Below, piece by piece: positions 16,754 to 27,395 of a stretch of DNA of 64,000 nucleotides. Origin of the DNA: an uncultured Opitutia bacterium (GTDB taxonomy: Bacteria > Verrucomicrobiota > Verrucomicrobiia > Opitutales > Opitutaceae); the NCBI GenBank assembly GCA_903872505.1, contig CAIQKV010000008.1:1-64000 (forward strand). The letters are read 5' to 3'. Numbering within the stretch: the stretch's first letter is position 1; each line of letters begins with the position of its first letter. Below the pieces are notes generated by a model that was not told where the DNA came from, did not search any database, and worked only from the letters and a program-made list of their open reading frames with translations. The position numbers and the translations under genes are program-made.

Positions 16754-18285
16754 GCTCCCGCTTTTCTGCCCAATCCGAATGTCACCTAATAGATGACATC
16801 CTCCGTCCGGCCGATGCCGCCCGGCAGCGGACTTATAACCTATTGGGTTATAAACGGGTTTTGGGCGCGGTGCTGGGCGGGGTGGTACTGGCGGGCGGGC
16901 TGCTGCTGGCGCCACGGGCGGTGGCCCAGCCGGTGCCGGCCGTGCAGGACGCGATCGTCGCCGACGCGCTGGCCGACAAGTCCGGGCACGAGTTTCTCAC
17001 GCGGCTCTGCGACGACTTCGGCGGCCGGCTCACCGGCAGCGCCAACAACCGCGGTGCGCTGGAGCGGACCGTGGCCGAGCTGAAGGCTCTGGGCGTCGAC
17101 GCGCGGCTCGAGCCGTTCAAGATGCCCGGCTGGGTGCGCGACGACGACGAGGCGGAACTGGTGGCGCCATTGAAGCGCAAGTTGCGCGCGGCGGCACTCA
17201 GTTATACTCGGCCACACGAACGCTTTGAGGCCGACGTGGTGGACATCCGTGACGGCCGGGAGGAGGACTTCGTTGGACTCGACGCTACAGGGAAGATCGG
17301 GCTGCTGGCGCCGACGACGGCCCGGGCGACCCGGCAGCTGGAGGAATCGGCGGTGCGACATGGACTGCGCGGCATTTTGTTTGTGGACCGCGTGGCGGGA
17401 GGGGAACTGCTGTGCCGCACGGGTTCGTTCAACGGGACCCCGCTGCGCCTGCCCTGCTTTGCCATCACGCAGGAGGAAGGATTCTGGATGGGCCGGCTGC
17501 TGAAGCGCGGTGAAAAGTTCACGGTGAGCCTGCTGACCCGCTCGCACTGCCGGATGATCGAGACAGGGAACATCGTCGCGACATTTCCCGGGCGCACGGC
17601 GGACACGATCATCGTCGGCGCGCACTTCGACTCGTGGGACCTTGGCCAAGGTGCGACCGACAATGGAATCGGCATCGCGCAGCTGTTCGCCGTGGCCAAG
17701 GTACTGAAGGCGCACGCGCCGGAAAACCTGCGCACGATTGAGCTGGTCTGGTTCAACGGCGAGGAGCAGGGGCTGTTCGGCTCGCGCATCTACGCCTCGG
17801 GGCTGAAGGACCGGCCGGTGGCGGCGATGGTGAACCTCGACATGGTCGGCTTCCCGCTCTCGGTGAACGCGCTGGGCTACGACGAGCTGGTTCCCGTGCT
17901 GGAGCGCTTCGATGCGTCGCTCGGGGCACGCAAGCTCAAGCAGGGCGTGAGCAGCATCAGCTGGTTCGGCAGCGACCACACGTCGTTCCAGTTGGAGGGC
18001 ATCCCGGCGATCACGCTGGGTGGCCGGATTGAGCCGGATGTGACGCGTTACTACCACGACTTCGCGGACACGGTGGAAAAGGTGGATTCGCGGATGATCC
18101 CGGAGGTGGCCGCGACGACCGCGGCGCTGGTGTATCGGCTGGCGAACGAGCCCGGCCTGGGTGTGACGCGCCGCACGCCGGTGGAAACCGCCGCGCTATT
18201 CCGCAAATTTGACCTCGAGAAGCGGTTGACCAATTTGGGGCTCTGGCCCTTCGGCGACCCGTCGCCCGAGACGAAAAAGCCATGA
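16750..18285 (+). CDS. Secreted M28-family zinc aminopeptidase
   Basis: A 511-residue reading frame with a complete M28 catalytic set: H292 in GAHFDSWD, D304 in GATDNG, E338 and E339 in NGEEQGLFGS, the Asp of NLDMVG and the His of YYHDFADTVEKVD. A PA-like insert precedes the catalytic domain. The ATG at 16750 overlaps the GH127 stop, but the first 37 codons coincide with a palindromic repeat, and the hydrophobic leader ([17 protein letters not shown]) starts only near residue 39. The original start may be TTG 16861 or GTG 16870, with the repeat having extended the N-terminus. The last step is probably peptide trimming in the periplasm. Confidence 0.9.
   Translation: MSSRFSAQSECHLIDDILRPADAARQRTYNLLGYKRVLGAVLGGVVLAGGLLLAPRAVAQPVPAVQDAIVADALADKSGHEFLTRLCDDFGGRLTGSANNRGALERTVAELKALGVDARLEPFKMPGWVRDDDEAELVAPLKRKLRAAALSYTRPHERFEADVVDIRDGREEDFVGLDATGKIGLLAPTTARATRQLEESAVRHGLRGILFVDRVAGGELLCRTGSFNGTPLRLPCFAITQEEGFWMGRLLKRGEKFTVSLLTRSHCRMIETGNIVATFPGRTADTIIVGAHFDSWDLGQGATDNGIGIAQLFAVAKVLKAHAPENLRTIELVWFNGEEQGLFGSRIYASGLKDRPVAAMVNLDMVGFPLSVNALGYDELVPVLERFDASLGARKLKQGVSSISWFGSDHTSFQLEGIPAITLGGRIEPDVTRYYHDFADTVEKVDSRMIPEVAATTAALVYRLANEPGLGVTRRTPVETAALFRKFDLEKRLTNLGLWPFGDPSPETKKP
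16762..16853. repeat. Palindromic element A with two dyads
   Basis: The first dyad (16777-16799, core TGTCACCTAATAGATGACA) is the exact reverse complement, over 23 bases, of 41976-41998. Both copies are preceded by a TTTCTGCCC(C)AA flank, so they belong to one family. A second dyad, TTATAACC-TATTG-GGTTATAA, lies at 16833-16853. The element is translated as part of the M28 peptidase N-terminus. Confidence 0.8.
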
Positions 18286-19133
18286 ACACCTCCCGCCGCA
18301 CCTTTTTGAAAACCGCGCTGGCCGCCGGCGCGGCCGCCGCCCTCCCGCGTTTCGCCCGGGCCGAGATGACGAAGGACGGGCTCTTCCCGGCCGGGCCCAA
18401 CTTCCACACCTCGCCGGCCGCCAGCGTGATGATCAGCGGCGGCACGATCACGAAGAACGGCCACATCACGCCGGAAGTGAGTGCGGCGCACCGGCTCCAT
18501 TACGGCGCGCACCGGAAGATCCTGCTGATCCTGCACGCCACCGAGCCGGCCCGGCGGGACGCCGACGAAAAGAAGATCGCGACGCTGTTTGCGGAGGACA
18601 ATTTCACGGTCGAGTCGCTGCACCACTGGGAGGGCGACGCGGCGTTGCGGAAGATCCGCGAGGCGGAGGCGTTCTTCGTCGGCGGGGGCGAGACCTTCCT
18701 GCTGCTGCGCACGCTGCTTGAGACGGGCCAGTTCGCGCTCCTCCGCGAGCGGGTGCTGGCGGGCGTGCCCTACAACGGCTCGAGCGCGGGCTGCAACATC
18801 GCCGGCCCGAACATCGGCTGCACGAATGATTTCCCGGTGGTGGATGTGCCGACGCGGCTGTCGCTCGGGATCTTTCCCGCGGTGACCAACCCGCACCATC
18901 CGCGCTCGGACGAGAAGGAATACGCGGGCCGGGTGAACAAGGTGAAGGCCTACTGCCGGCTGAATGTCGCGGAGACGGTGCTCGGCCTCGGCAACGCCGC
19001 GGTCGCGCGGCTCCACCAGGGCCAGGTCACGATCGAGCACGGCCCGGCCTTTTATTATCACGGTGGAGTGGCGCGGGAACTGAAGGAGGGGCCGGTGCCG
19101 GAGCTGACCGCGCTGGTCGCCGCCGGCGCCTGA
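18282..19133 (+). CDS. Tat-exported S51-family peptidase (peptidase E / cyanophycinase-like)
   Basis: A 283-residue protein with a classic Tat leader, SRRTFLKTALAAGAAAALPR. The S51 nucleophile is S168 in NGSSAGCNIAGPNIG, and FFVGGGETFLLL forms the glutamine amidotransferase-like strand before it. The later TNPHHP supplies the expected His. Family members are alpha-aspartyl dipeptidases or cyanophycinases; which one is unclear. The start overlaps the M28 stop as ATGA, making two exported peptidases the end of the second glycan run. It may act on peptides from glycoproteins (inference). Confidence 0.87.
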   Translation: MNTSRRTFLKTALAAGAAAALPRFARAEMTKDGLFPAGPNFHTSPAASVMISGGTITKNGHITPEVSAAHRLHYGAHRKILLILHATEPARRDADEKKIATLFAEDNFTVESLHHWEGDAALRKIREAEAFFVGGGETFLLLRTLLETGQFALLRERVLAGVPYNGSSAGCNIAGPNIGCTNDFPVVDVPTRLSLGIFPAVTNPHHPRSDEKEYAGRVNKVKAYCRLNVAETVLGLGNAAVARLHQGQVTIEHGPAFYYHGGVARELKEGPVPELTALVAAGA

Positions 19134-19148
19134 GCCCGCGGCCGGGCG

Positions 19149-20021
19149 CTAAACCGCGATCTCGGTCACCGCGCCGAATTCGTAGGTCAGGGTCCAGGCG
19201 CGGGACGCACCGGGCGCGAGGTCCGTCGTGATATAGGGTTCGATCGACCAGGTGTTGCTGTTGCCCCAGACCGGGCACTCATCGGGCGTGAAGTCGGTGG
19301 TGAAAAAGACCTTGCTCAGCCGCGGGTGGGAGAGCGCGGCGCGCAACGGGGTTCTGGCGCCGACCTGCAGCAGCTGGAAATGGCCGTCGTGCTTGTTCGT
19401 GAACTGGCGCTTGAGGACCAGCCGGTGCTCCCCGTCGAAGGCGAAACCGGGGTTCTCGGCCATTTCCCAGCTCCGGGGCAGCTGGCAGGCGATCAAGCCG
19501 TCGGTGAGCGCGAAAAACGGGTGCGCGAACCAGTGCAGCGGCAGCGGGCGCGAGCCGGTGTTGGTGAGCTTGGTGGAGGAGATGAGCGCCCGGCCCTCGA
19601 GCGCGATGCGGCGGTTGAGCCGGCAGCCGTAGGCGCCGCCGGATTGGACGGTGTAAAAATCGATGGCGGCGGGACTGCGCGTGACCGACCACTGGCAGGG
19701 CCGGGTGACGGCGGGTTCGCCGGCGTCGTTGGGCGCGACCTCGCCGATGCCGATGATGAAACCGCGGCCGTCCTCGAGCATGAGCGGCTGCTCGCTGCCG
19801 CGCGCAGTGTAGCGGAAGGATTCCGGCAGTCCCTGGCCGTTGAACGGCGTGGGCTTCGGGTCCGGCCACTCGGGGCCGGTGAGCAGCGGGCCGGCCTGGC
19901 GGTCGTTTACCTGCCAGACGTAGCCGCCCCAGCAGTAGCGGGTGCCGAGCCGGGCCCGGTCGGCGGAGTCGGCCGGATTGAGGAGATCAACGGAGAGGGA
20001 GCTGTTGGCGAGCGTGAGCAT
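19149..20021 (-). CDS. Galactose mutarotase-like fold protein
   Basis: A 290-residue strand-rich protein that resembles aldose 1-epimerase/mutarotase superfamily members: LHWFAHPFFALTDG and the segment after it look like the sugar-binding centre. No signal peptide. The catalytic His/Glu pair of true mutarotases cannot be assigned with confidence, so it may be a sugar-binding or epimerase-like enzyme. It is convergent with the S51 peptidase, with 15 bases between stops. Confidence 0.65.
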   Translation of the reverse strand: MLTLANSSLSVDLLNPADSADRARLGTRYCWGGYVWQVNDRQAGPLLTGPEWPDPKPTPFNGQGLPESFRYTARGSEQPLMLEDGRGFIIGIGEVAPNDAGEPAVTRPCQWSVTRSPAAIDFYTVQSGGAYGCRLNRRIALEGRALISSTKLTNTGSRPLPLHWFAHPFFALTDGLIACQLPRSWEMAENPGFAFDGEHRLVLKRQFTNKHDGHFQLLQVGARTPLRAALSHPRLSKVFFTTDFTPDECPVWGNSNTWSIEPYITTDLAPGASRAWTLTYEFGAVTEIAV

Positions 20022-20022
20022 G

Positions 20023-20125
20023 CGGCGGGGAGGAAAGTGAAAACCACAACGGCGAAAAATGAAAGGCTGCGCCGGCGGAAAAACCCGCCGGCGGGCGGGG
20101 GCCGCCCCGTTTCACCTTTACCTTA
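20023..20125. repeat. GTGAAA/TTTCAC-type repeat with internal hairpin
   Basis: AGTGAAAACC near 20036 faces GTTTCACCTTTACCTT at 20109-20124, and a perfect 8-bp stem GCCGGCGG/CCGCCGGC (20071-20092) lies between. The same purine-rich GTGAAGGTGAAA theme recurs at 34285-34320 and 63639-63718. Confidence 0.55.
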
Positions 20126-20158
20126 CAACTTCGGCGGCCTGGTTGGGGCGGCCGGGCG

Positions 20159-20668
20159 TCACTTGACGCGGTGGACTCGCAGGGTGGTGTTCTTCCCGTC
20201 GACCACCAGCGCGAAGGCCCCCATCGGGCGCGGCTGGATCTCAATATCCTTGTTCGCGAGCTCGACGGTAATGGGGTCAAGTCCCTCCCAGACCTGGCCG
20301 TTGTCGAGTGAGAAGCTGTTACCGCCGACCCAGCCCGTGCAATGGGCCTTGAGACCGGTGGTGGTCTTCCAGTCGGGCTCCCGGGAGAGCTCGGAGATGC
20401 CGAAATGGGAGAGCCAGCTGCTCTTCTTCTCTTCGGCCACGGCTTGCTGGGAGATGGTCGCCGCCTGCTCGTTGACGGCCTTTGCCACGGTGTGCGCGTA
20501 GTGGCGGATGATGGCGGCGTCGATCACGCCCAACTGGTCGGGCGTGAGGGCGGACAGGCCGGCCCGGGCAAATTCCTCGGGCGTCATGATGACCTTGATG
20601 CCGGGAAACGTGGATTGCGCGCAGGCGGCGCCGGCGGTGAGCAGGAAGAGGGCAAGCAGGGTTTTCAT
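20159..20668 (-). CDS. Small secreted protein of unknown function
   Basis: A 169-residue protein with signal peptide MKTLLALFLLTAGAACAQ. The mature part begins with STFPGIKVIMTPEEFARAGL and contains alternating helices and strands, with no motif I recognise. The start is fixed by the leader; the longer in-frame extension upstream is antisense to nothing else but reads through the ABC gene in another frame and is not real. It lies 89 bases downstream of the ABC transporter on the same strand. Confidence 0.75.
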   Translation of the reverse strand: MKTLLALFLLTAGAACAQSTFPGIKVIMTPEEFARAGLSALTPDQLGVIDAAIIRHYAHTVAKAVNEQAATISQQAVAEEKKSSWLSHFGISELSREPDWKTTTGLKAHCTGWVGGNSFSLDNGQVWEGLDPITVELANKDIEIQPRPMGAFALVVDGKNTTLRVHRVK

Positions 20669-20757
20669 GGGGAAAATGGGGGCGGAGGGAGAAGGGCGGA
20701 CAGGAGTGTGACCCGGGGCCGGAAGATCGGTGCCATGCCTTTCCAGCGCAGTCAAAA

Positions 20758-22518
<1,761 letters not shown>

Positions 22519-22571
22519 GTGGAGAGGCAGCAACGGACGTAGCCCGCGCCGCTTGGCAAGCGTTTACTGCG

Positions 22572-23651
22572 TCACGGCTTCGCCGTCCGGCCGCCGTGGA
22601 AGGCCGAGTAGAACGGGTCGCCGGGCCGGATCGAGCCGCGGGTGACCGGCGCGCCGGTGAAGGCGGACTTGTAGAGGGCGGTGAGGAACTCGATGGTGCC
22701 CCGGGCGGCCGCGCCGCTGGTGGCGGGGCGCGAGCCGGCGTCCAGGCTGGCGATGAACTCCGTGAGCTGGGCGCCGTGGGTGGAGCCCACGTCGGGCGGG
22801 AACTGGTCCCAGGCGGCCTGCAGCGCGGACTGGCCCTCGGCCGGGGTGAACCGCCAGTTCGCCTGCTTGTAGGCGTAGAGGTGGGTGAGCTCGATCGTGG
22901 CGCGCTCGCAGTCGAGCCGGATGTAGGTCTCCTGCCGCGGGCAGACGGTGCTGTTGACGATGGAGGCGCGCGCCCCGCTGGCGAACTTCACGTGCGCCAT
23001 CGAGAGGTCCTCGACCTCGATCTGGTGATGCAGGTTGTCGATCACCGCGCGCACCTCGGACCAGTCGCCGAGCAGGTGCAGCAGGTGGTCCATGCTGTGG
23101 ATGCCCTGGCTGGTGGTCGGGCCGCCGAACTCCGTGGCCCATTTGCCACGCCACGGCACGGCGTAGTAGGCGGCGTCCCGGAACCAGAGGGTGTGGCAGA
23201 TGGCGACGAGCGGCCGGCCGAGCGCGCCCGAGGCGAGCAGCGCGCGGACGTGGGTGTTCGAGGAGGCGAAGCGCATCTGGAACACGCTGGCGGTGAACCG
23301 GCCGGTGCGCGCCTCCGCGGCCTGGATGCGGTCGAGCTCGGCGAGCGAGGCGCAGAGCGGCTTCTCGCACAGCACGGAGGCGCCGGCCTCCATCGCGGCG
23401 ATGCTCATGTCGGCGTGCAGGGCGGGCGGCGCGGCGATGAGCACGAGGTCGGGCCGCTCGGCCTTGAGCATGGCGGCGAAGTCGGTGTGCGCGGCGGGGA
23501 TCTTATGCCGGTCGCAGAACGCCCGGGCGCGGCCGGCGTCGATGTCGCACGCGGCGACGAGCTGGAGGCGGCCGGGCAGGGTGGCGACAGCGGCCACATG
23601 CGCGTCCGCGATGCCGCCGGTGCCCACGAGGACAGTGCGATAGGTTTTCAT
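22572..23651 (-). CDS. Gfo/Idh/MocA-family oxidoreductase
   Basis: A 359-residue NAD(P)-dependent dehydrogenase. The N-terminal Rossmann fold has TVLVGTGGIADAHVAAV, and the family's CEKPLCASL sits near residue 95 with the catalytic Lys. The C-terminal alpha/beta domain contains TTSQGIHSMDHLLHLLGDW, with the usual His. Such enzymes oxidise sugars, inositols or their derivatives. It lies 16 bases after the symporter gene on the same strand, suggesting that it processes the imported solute (inference). Confidence 0.92.
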   Translation of the reverse strand: MKTYRTVLVGTGGIADAHVAAVATLPGRLQLVAACDIDAGRARAFCDRHKIPAAHTDFAAMLKAERPDLVLIAAPPALHADMSIAAMEAGASVLCEKPLCASLAELDRIQAAEARTGRFTASVFQMRFASSNTHVRALLASGALGRPLVAICHTLWFRDAAYYAVPWRGKWATEFGGPTTSQGIHSMDHLLHLLGDWSEVRAVIDNLHHQIEVEDLSMAHVKFASGARASIVNSTVCPRQETYIRLDCERATIELTHLYAYKQANWRFTPAEGQSALQAAWDQFPPDVGSTHGAQLTEFIASLDAGSRPATSGAAARGTIEFLTALYKSAFTGAPVTRGSIRPGDPFYSAFHGGRTAKP

Positions 23652-23667
23652 GAAGTTGGGTACGAGG

Positions 23668-25755
23668 TCAGGGGGAGACAGGGACCGCCGGGGCCTGCCG
23701 CGGGGTGTAGATGGTCAGGCCGAGCAGGGACTGGGTCGGCGCCGGATAGAGCAGGCTGCCGAGGTAGCCGAAGACCATGCAGGCGCTGGTGGAGACGAAG
23801 GCGTACATCAGGACGTGCAGGGGCGTATAGAACTTGGTGAGCAGCGTGAGCACGATGCTGGCGAGGATGCCGATGACGCAGCCCTGGTAGTTGGCGCGGC
23901 GCGTGAACATGCCGAGCGCGTAGATGCCCGCAAACCCGCCGCCCAGCAGCGCCATCAGCTCGATGAATTTGTCCCACAGTGACTTGATGTCCAAGGTCGA
24001 GAGATAAAGCGCCAGGCTGGTGCCGGCAATACCGGTGAGGACGGTGGTCCACTCGGCCAGGAGCACGCTCTTGGCGGGCGTGGGGCGCCGGGCATAGCGC
24101 TCGTAGAAATCCACCGAGACGAGGGTGGCGATGGAGTTGATGTTGGAGCTGAGCGTGGCCATCGAGGCGGCGAAGATCCCGGCGATGATCAGGCCGGTGA
24201 CCCCGGGGGGCAGATCCGCGGCGATGAACTGCGGGAAGATCTGGTCTGTGGTCAGCAGCGGGTTGAGCCCGGCGGGATGGACCTTGTAGTAGGTGTAGAG
24301 CAGGGTGCCGAGGCCGAAAAACATGAAGCTGCCGGGCAGGGCGAGCGCGGTCAGCATGAAGAGCGAGCCGCGCGCCGCCTTGTCGTCCTTGGTCGAGAGC
24401 ACGCGCTGGGTCATGACCTGGTCCTGCGGCCAGGTGAGGGTGCCCACGATGAGGAGCAGCACGAAGGTCCAGACGTTGGGAATCGAGAAATCGAAGCTCC
24501 AGTCGAACATGTGCGTCTTGCCGTCGGCCAGCGCGATGCGCGCCACCGCGCCGAGCCCGCCGGTGCCGTGGATCAGCCAGACCATGGCGAAGATCGCGCC
24601 GCCGACCATGACGAAGACCTGGAGCACGTCGGTCCAGATGACCGCCTTCATGCCCCCGAGCACGGTGTAGACGGTCGTGACTACGCCCATGACGAGGACC
24701 ATGGTGGTCACGCCGATGCCGGTGACGGCGGAGAGCGCGAGGGCGGGGAGCAGCAGGACCACGCTCATGCGGCCCGCGAGGTGCTGCACGATGCAGATCA
24801 GCGAGGCCAGCATGCGCACGGTCGGGTGGAACCGCAGCTCGAGGTACTGGTAGACCGAGATCAGATTGAGCCGGCGCACCAGCGGGATGACCACGATCGC
24901 GACGTAGATCGTGCCGGCGAATGTGATGACGTTCTGCGCGAGGTAGAGCCAGTTGGTCGCGTAGGACTTGGCGGGGATGGCGAGGTAGCTGATGGCGCTC
25001 GTGCCGGTGGCGTAGAGCGAAAGCCCGGCGGCCCACCACGGGATCCGGCGGCCGGCGACGAAGAAGTTCGCGGGGTCCTTCTTCCCGGTGAGGTAGAAAT
25101 ACAGGCCGATGCCGGCGACGACGCCGAGGTAGACCGCGATGACGGCGTAATCGACGGCCTTGAGCCCGCGCTTGGAGGAGACGAGCTCGGCCTGAGTGGC
25201 GTGGAGCTGGCCGGTGTCATCGCGGGTGGTGACGACAAAGCCGTTGTTCGAAGACAAAACTGATTCAACCTTGCCGACTTGGGCCCAAGTGCCAAGGACC
25301 GCCCACGCGTTCGTGATCGTGTGGTAAGCGACGAGGCGCAGTTGACCGGCAGCGGAGTCGGGTGAAACAAAGAAAATATGGGACTGGCTGATGGCCTGGG
25401 CCGCGTGGAGCAGCGGATAGGGTGGGGAGGCTCGGCGTTCCCAGCCGGTCTTATCGTCGTGGCGCAGGAACACGGACTGCCCTGTGGCATCTCGCGCGAG
25501 GACAAAAATCCCGCCATCCTGCTGGACGGCGGTCAGCGGAGTCAGTGCAGGATCGAATCCCGGTAGTTTTTGTCCCTCCAAATTCCCACCGAGGATAAAG
25601 GGTTCCCCGCCCAGGCTGAACGTGCGGTGTAATTCGTCGAAGGTGACGGCATTGGGCGGAAGTGCGGTGGTCTGGAGAGAAACCAGGCTGCCGGCTTGGG
25701 CGGCGAGCGGCAGGCAGCAGGCGAGCGCGGCGCGGCGCAGGAACAGGGGGAACAT
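23668..25755 (-). CDS. Sodium/solute symporter with exported N-terminal domain
   Basis: A 695-residue protein in two parts. Residues 1-22 are a signal peptide (MFPLFLRRAALACCLPLAAQ). Residues 25-165 are strand-rich and resemble one to three Kelch-like propeller blades (FDELHRTFSLGGEPFILGG, then WERRASPPYPLLHA). From about residue 180 a sodium/solute symporter (SSS) domain follows with roughly 13 helices, starting LKAVDYAVIAVYLGVVAGIG and including FFVAGRRIPWWAAGLSLYATGTSAISYL. SSS proteins with an N-terminal Kelch domain are known for sialic-acid-type substrates, but here the propeller part is short. ATG 25755 begins the leader. The downstream oxidoreductase is in the same unit. Confidence 0.88.
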   Translation of the reverse strand: MFPLFLRRAALACCLPLAAQAGSLVSLQTTALPPNAVTFDELHRTFSLGGEPFILGGNLEGQKLPGFDPALTPLTAVQQDGGIFVLARDATGQSVFLRHDDKTGWERRASPPYPLLHAAQAISQSHIFFVSPDSAAGQLRLVAYHTITNAWAVLGTWAQVGKVESVLSSNNGFVVTTRDDTGQLHATQAELVSSKRGLKAVDYAVIAVYLGVVAGIGLYFYLTGKKDPANFFVAGRRIPWWAAGLSLYATGTSAISYLAIPAKSYATNWLYLAQNVITFAGTIYVAIVVIPLVRRLNLISVYQYLELRFHPTVRMLASLICIVQHLAGRMSVVLLLPALALSAVTGIGVTTMVLVMGVVTTVYTVLGGMKAVIWTDVLQVFVMVGGAIFAMVWLIHGTGGLGAVARIALADGKTHMFDWSFDFSIPNVWTFVLLLIVGTLTWPQDQVMTQRVLSTKDDKAARGSLFMLTALALPGSFMFFGLGTLLYTYYKVHPAGLNPLLTTDQIFPQFIAADLPPGVTGLIIAGIFAASMATLSSNINSIATLVSVDFYERYARRPTPAKSVLLAEWTTVLTGIAGTSLALYLSTLDIKSLWDKFIELMALLGGGFAGIYALGMFTRRANYQGCVIGILASIVLTLLTKFYTPLHVLMYAFVSTSACMVFGYLGSLLYPAPTQSLLGLTIYTPRQAPAVPVSP

Positions 25756-25828
25756 GCGGCGCACAGGAAAAGGCAGGCGCGCCAAGCTTACAAGCGGCGA
25801 GCCGCCGAACATTCAGGCGGGGAAATGC

Positions 25829-25958
25829 GGGTGGAACGCGTTGTCCCTAACGCGCTTTATTGGAGATGCGGCGCCCTCGCCGCGTCCAAGGCCTGTCCGC
25901 GGCGGGGGCGCCGCGGCTCCATTCCAAGCCAACGCGTTGAGACAACGCGTTCCACCTC
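25829..25958. repeat. Nested inverted repeat, two palindrome families
   Basis: Outer arms 25829-25854 and 25933-25957 (GTGGAACGCGTTGTC core) enclose inner arms 25861-25887 and 25898-25921 (GCGGCGCCC.CGCCGCG core). The inner left arm shares 22 identical bases with the reverse complement of 43675-43696 inside the lyase gene. The outer core resembles the repeat at 51231-51315. It fills most of the intergenic gap. Confidence 0.85.
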
Positions 25959-25969
25959 GAAGCCCGGCA

Positions 25970-27295
25970 TCAGGCGGCGCCGGTCAGCTTGACGATCTTG
26001 TCGGCGGTGAGGCGGACGCTGGCGGGCAGCGAGTGCGGGGTCCGGCCGCCGTAGGTTGCGGCCACCTGCTTGAACCGTTCCCGCGTCGCCTGCACGAATT
26101 CCTCCACCGGGCGTTTTTCGCCGAAGAGCGCCATCATCTCGGGCAGCCAGCGGTGGCCGTAGCGGACGTGGTTCTGCTCGTCGTTGCGGTCGAAGGCGAG
26201 GAGCGTGTCCGCCTCGAAGTCGTTCAGCTCGCGCACCCGGTCCATCACCAGCGCCTTGGTCGGGAAGCTGTTCGCCTCGAATTCCATCGTCATCATCGCG
26301 TAGCGCTCGTGCGGCGGCATCTGGACGAGGATGTTGTAGAGATCGAGCGAGTGCTCGACGGTCATCAGGTCCACGCCAAGCCTCGGCAGCTGGCGGAAGC
26401 CAAACTGGCTGTGGCGCGACTCGTCCCAGAGGTGGCGTGCGAGGTCGTAGTGCAGGTCGAACGGCGCTGCGGCTGTGTCGGGAAACACCGTCGCGAGGTA
26501 GTCGATCGCGTCCATCTCCATCATCAGCCACACGTAGACCATCACGCGGATGACGCGGGCGTCGGTCTTCGGGTCGGTGAGCCACGGCCGGACGATCGGG
26601 TCCTCCTGCGGGTCAAAGCCGAAGACGCTGGAGCAGAGCGGGTATTTGCCGCGGTTGCAGGTGGCGGGATGGGTGTACGGCGTCCGGGCGTGCGACCAGT
26701 CGTAGGTGGCGGCGAGCGGCAGGCGGGTGTCCTGGCCGAGCCAGCCGCCGAGGTCGTCGAGCGCCTGCGTGAGGTGAAGCTTCCATTCGCGGGCGTCGAC
26801 GCCCTGCAGCCAGGGCGCGATCTCGCGGAGGTGGCGCTCCTCGTCGGCGACGAACTCCTCGACGAGCTTCTTGGAGGGCCAGTCGGCGAGGGGGTCGGTG
26901 ACCGTGAGATAGTGGCGGTAGGCCGCGAGCAGCGCGGGTTTCAGTACCTGGTAAAACCCGGCGGCGATCACGAGCGGGTCGGCGTTGTTGCGGCCCATGG
27001 CCTCGGAGAAGACCCGGCGGAGGGAGTCGCGGACGGTCTCGGTGGAGCCGAAGGTGGTGAGTTCGCGGCCGCGTTCGCGCAGGAAGCGGGCGTGCCCGGC
27101 CGATTCCCAGACATGCTGGCAGACGAGGTATTTCAGCTCCGGCTCGCCGACGCGGTAGACCAGCGTGGGGGCGGTGCGGACGAACTCGCGCTCGATCTCG
27201 AACAGGAGGCGGAGCAGGCGGGCCATCTCGTTGACGGCGGCCATGCGGCCGGCGGCGGTGGGGGCGGGACGGGCGGGGGTGGAAGTGGCGGCCAT
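25970..27295 (-). CDS. Double ferritin-like domain protein
   Basis: A 441-residue soluble helical protein. Three ExxH motifs typical of ferritin-like di-iron bundles are visible: E152-H155 (EERH), E292-H295 (ESRH) and E373-H376 (EQNH). Additional helix Glu residues lie at 33-37, 260 and 338-340. A fourth site, ESAGH at 64-68, has the His one residue too far. The C-terminal half (about 245-400) thus carries a full set for a di-iron site, and the N-terminal half looks degenerate. I cannot name a characterised family. The gene lies 100 bases downstream of the PhyH-family enzyme on the same strand, so it may be an oxygen-dependent enzyme in the same pathway. Confidence 0.72.
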   Translation of the reverse strand: MAATSTPARPAPTAAGRMAAVNEMARLLRLLFEIEREFVRTAPTLVYRVGEPELKYLVCQHVWESAGHARFLRERGRELTTFGSTETVRDSLRRVFSEAMGRNNADPLVIAAGFYQVLKPALLAAYRHYLTVTDPLADWPSKKLVEEFVADEERHLREIAPWLQGVDAREWKLHLTQALDDLGGWLGQDTRLPLAATYDWSHARTPYTHPATCNRGKYPLCSSVFGFDPQEDPIVRPWLTDPKTDARVIRVMVYVWLMMEMDAIDYLATVFPDTAAAPFDLHYDLARHLWDESRHSQFGFRQLPRLGVDLMTVEHSLDLYNILVQMPPHERYAMMTMEFEANSFPTKALVMDRVRELNDFEADTLLAFDRNDEQNHVRYGHRWLPEMMALFGEKRPVEEFVQATRERFKQVAATYGGRTPHSLPASVRLTADKIVKLTGAA

Positions 27296-27304
27296 GGGGC
27301 GTTA

Positions 27305-27335
27305 AATTTTCGATTTTCGATTCTCGATTTTCGAT
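27305..27335. repeat. ATCGAAAAT-type short repeat
   Basis: An A+T-rich run built from CGATTTTCGATT units, 10 bases upstream of the ferritin-like gene start. In the sense direction it reads ATCGAAAATCGAGAATCG. A related array sits at 36169-36199, also just upstream of a start codon. Confidence 0.7.
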
Positions 27336-27395
27336 GGTGGCTCCGAACCGAAGCGGAACCGCGATTCGACGCGAATCGCTTGGCTCAGGCTTCGC

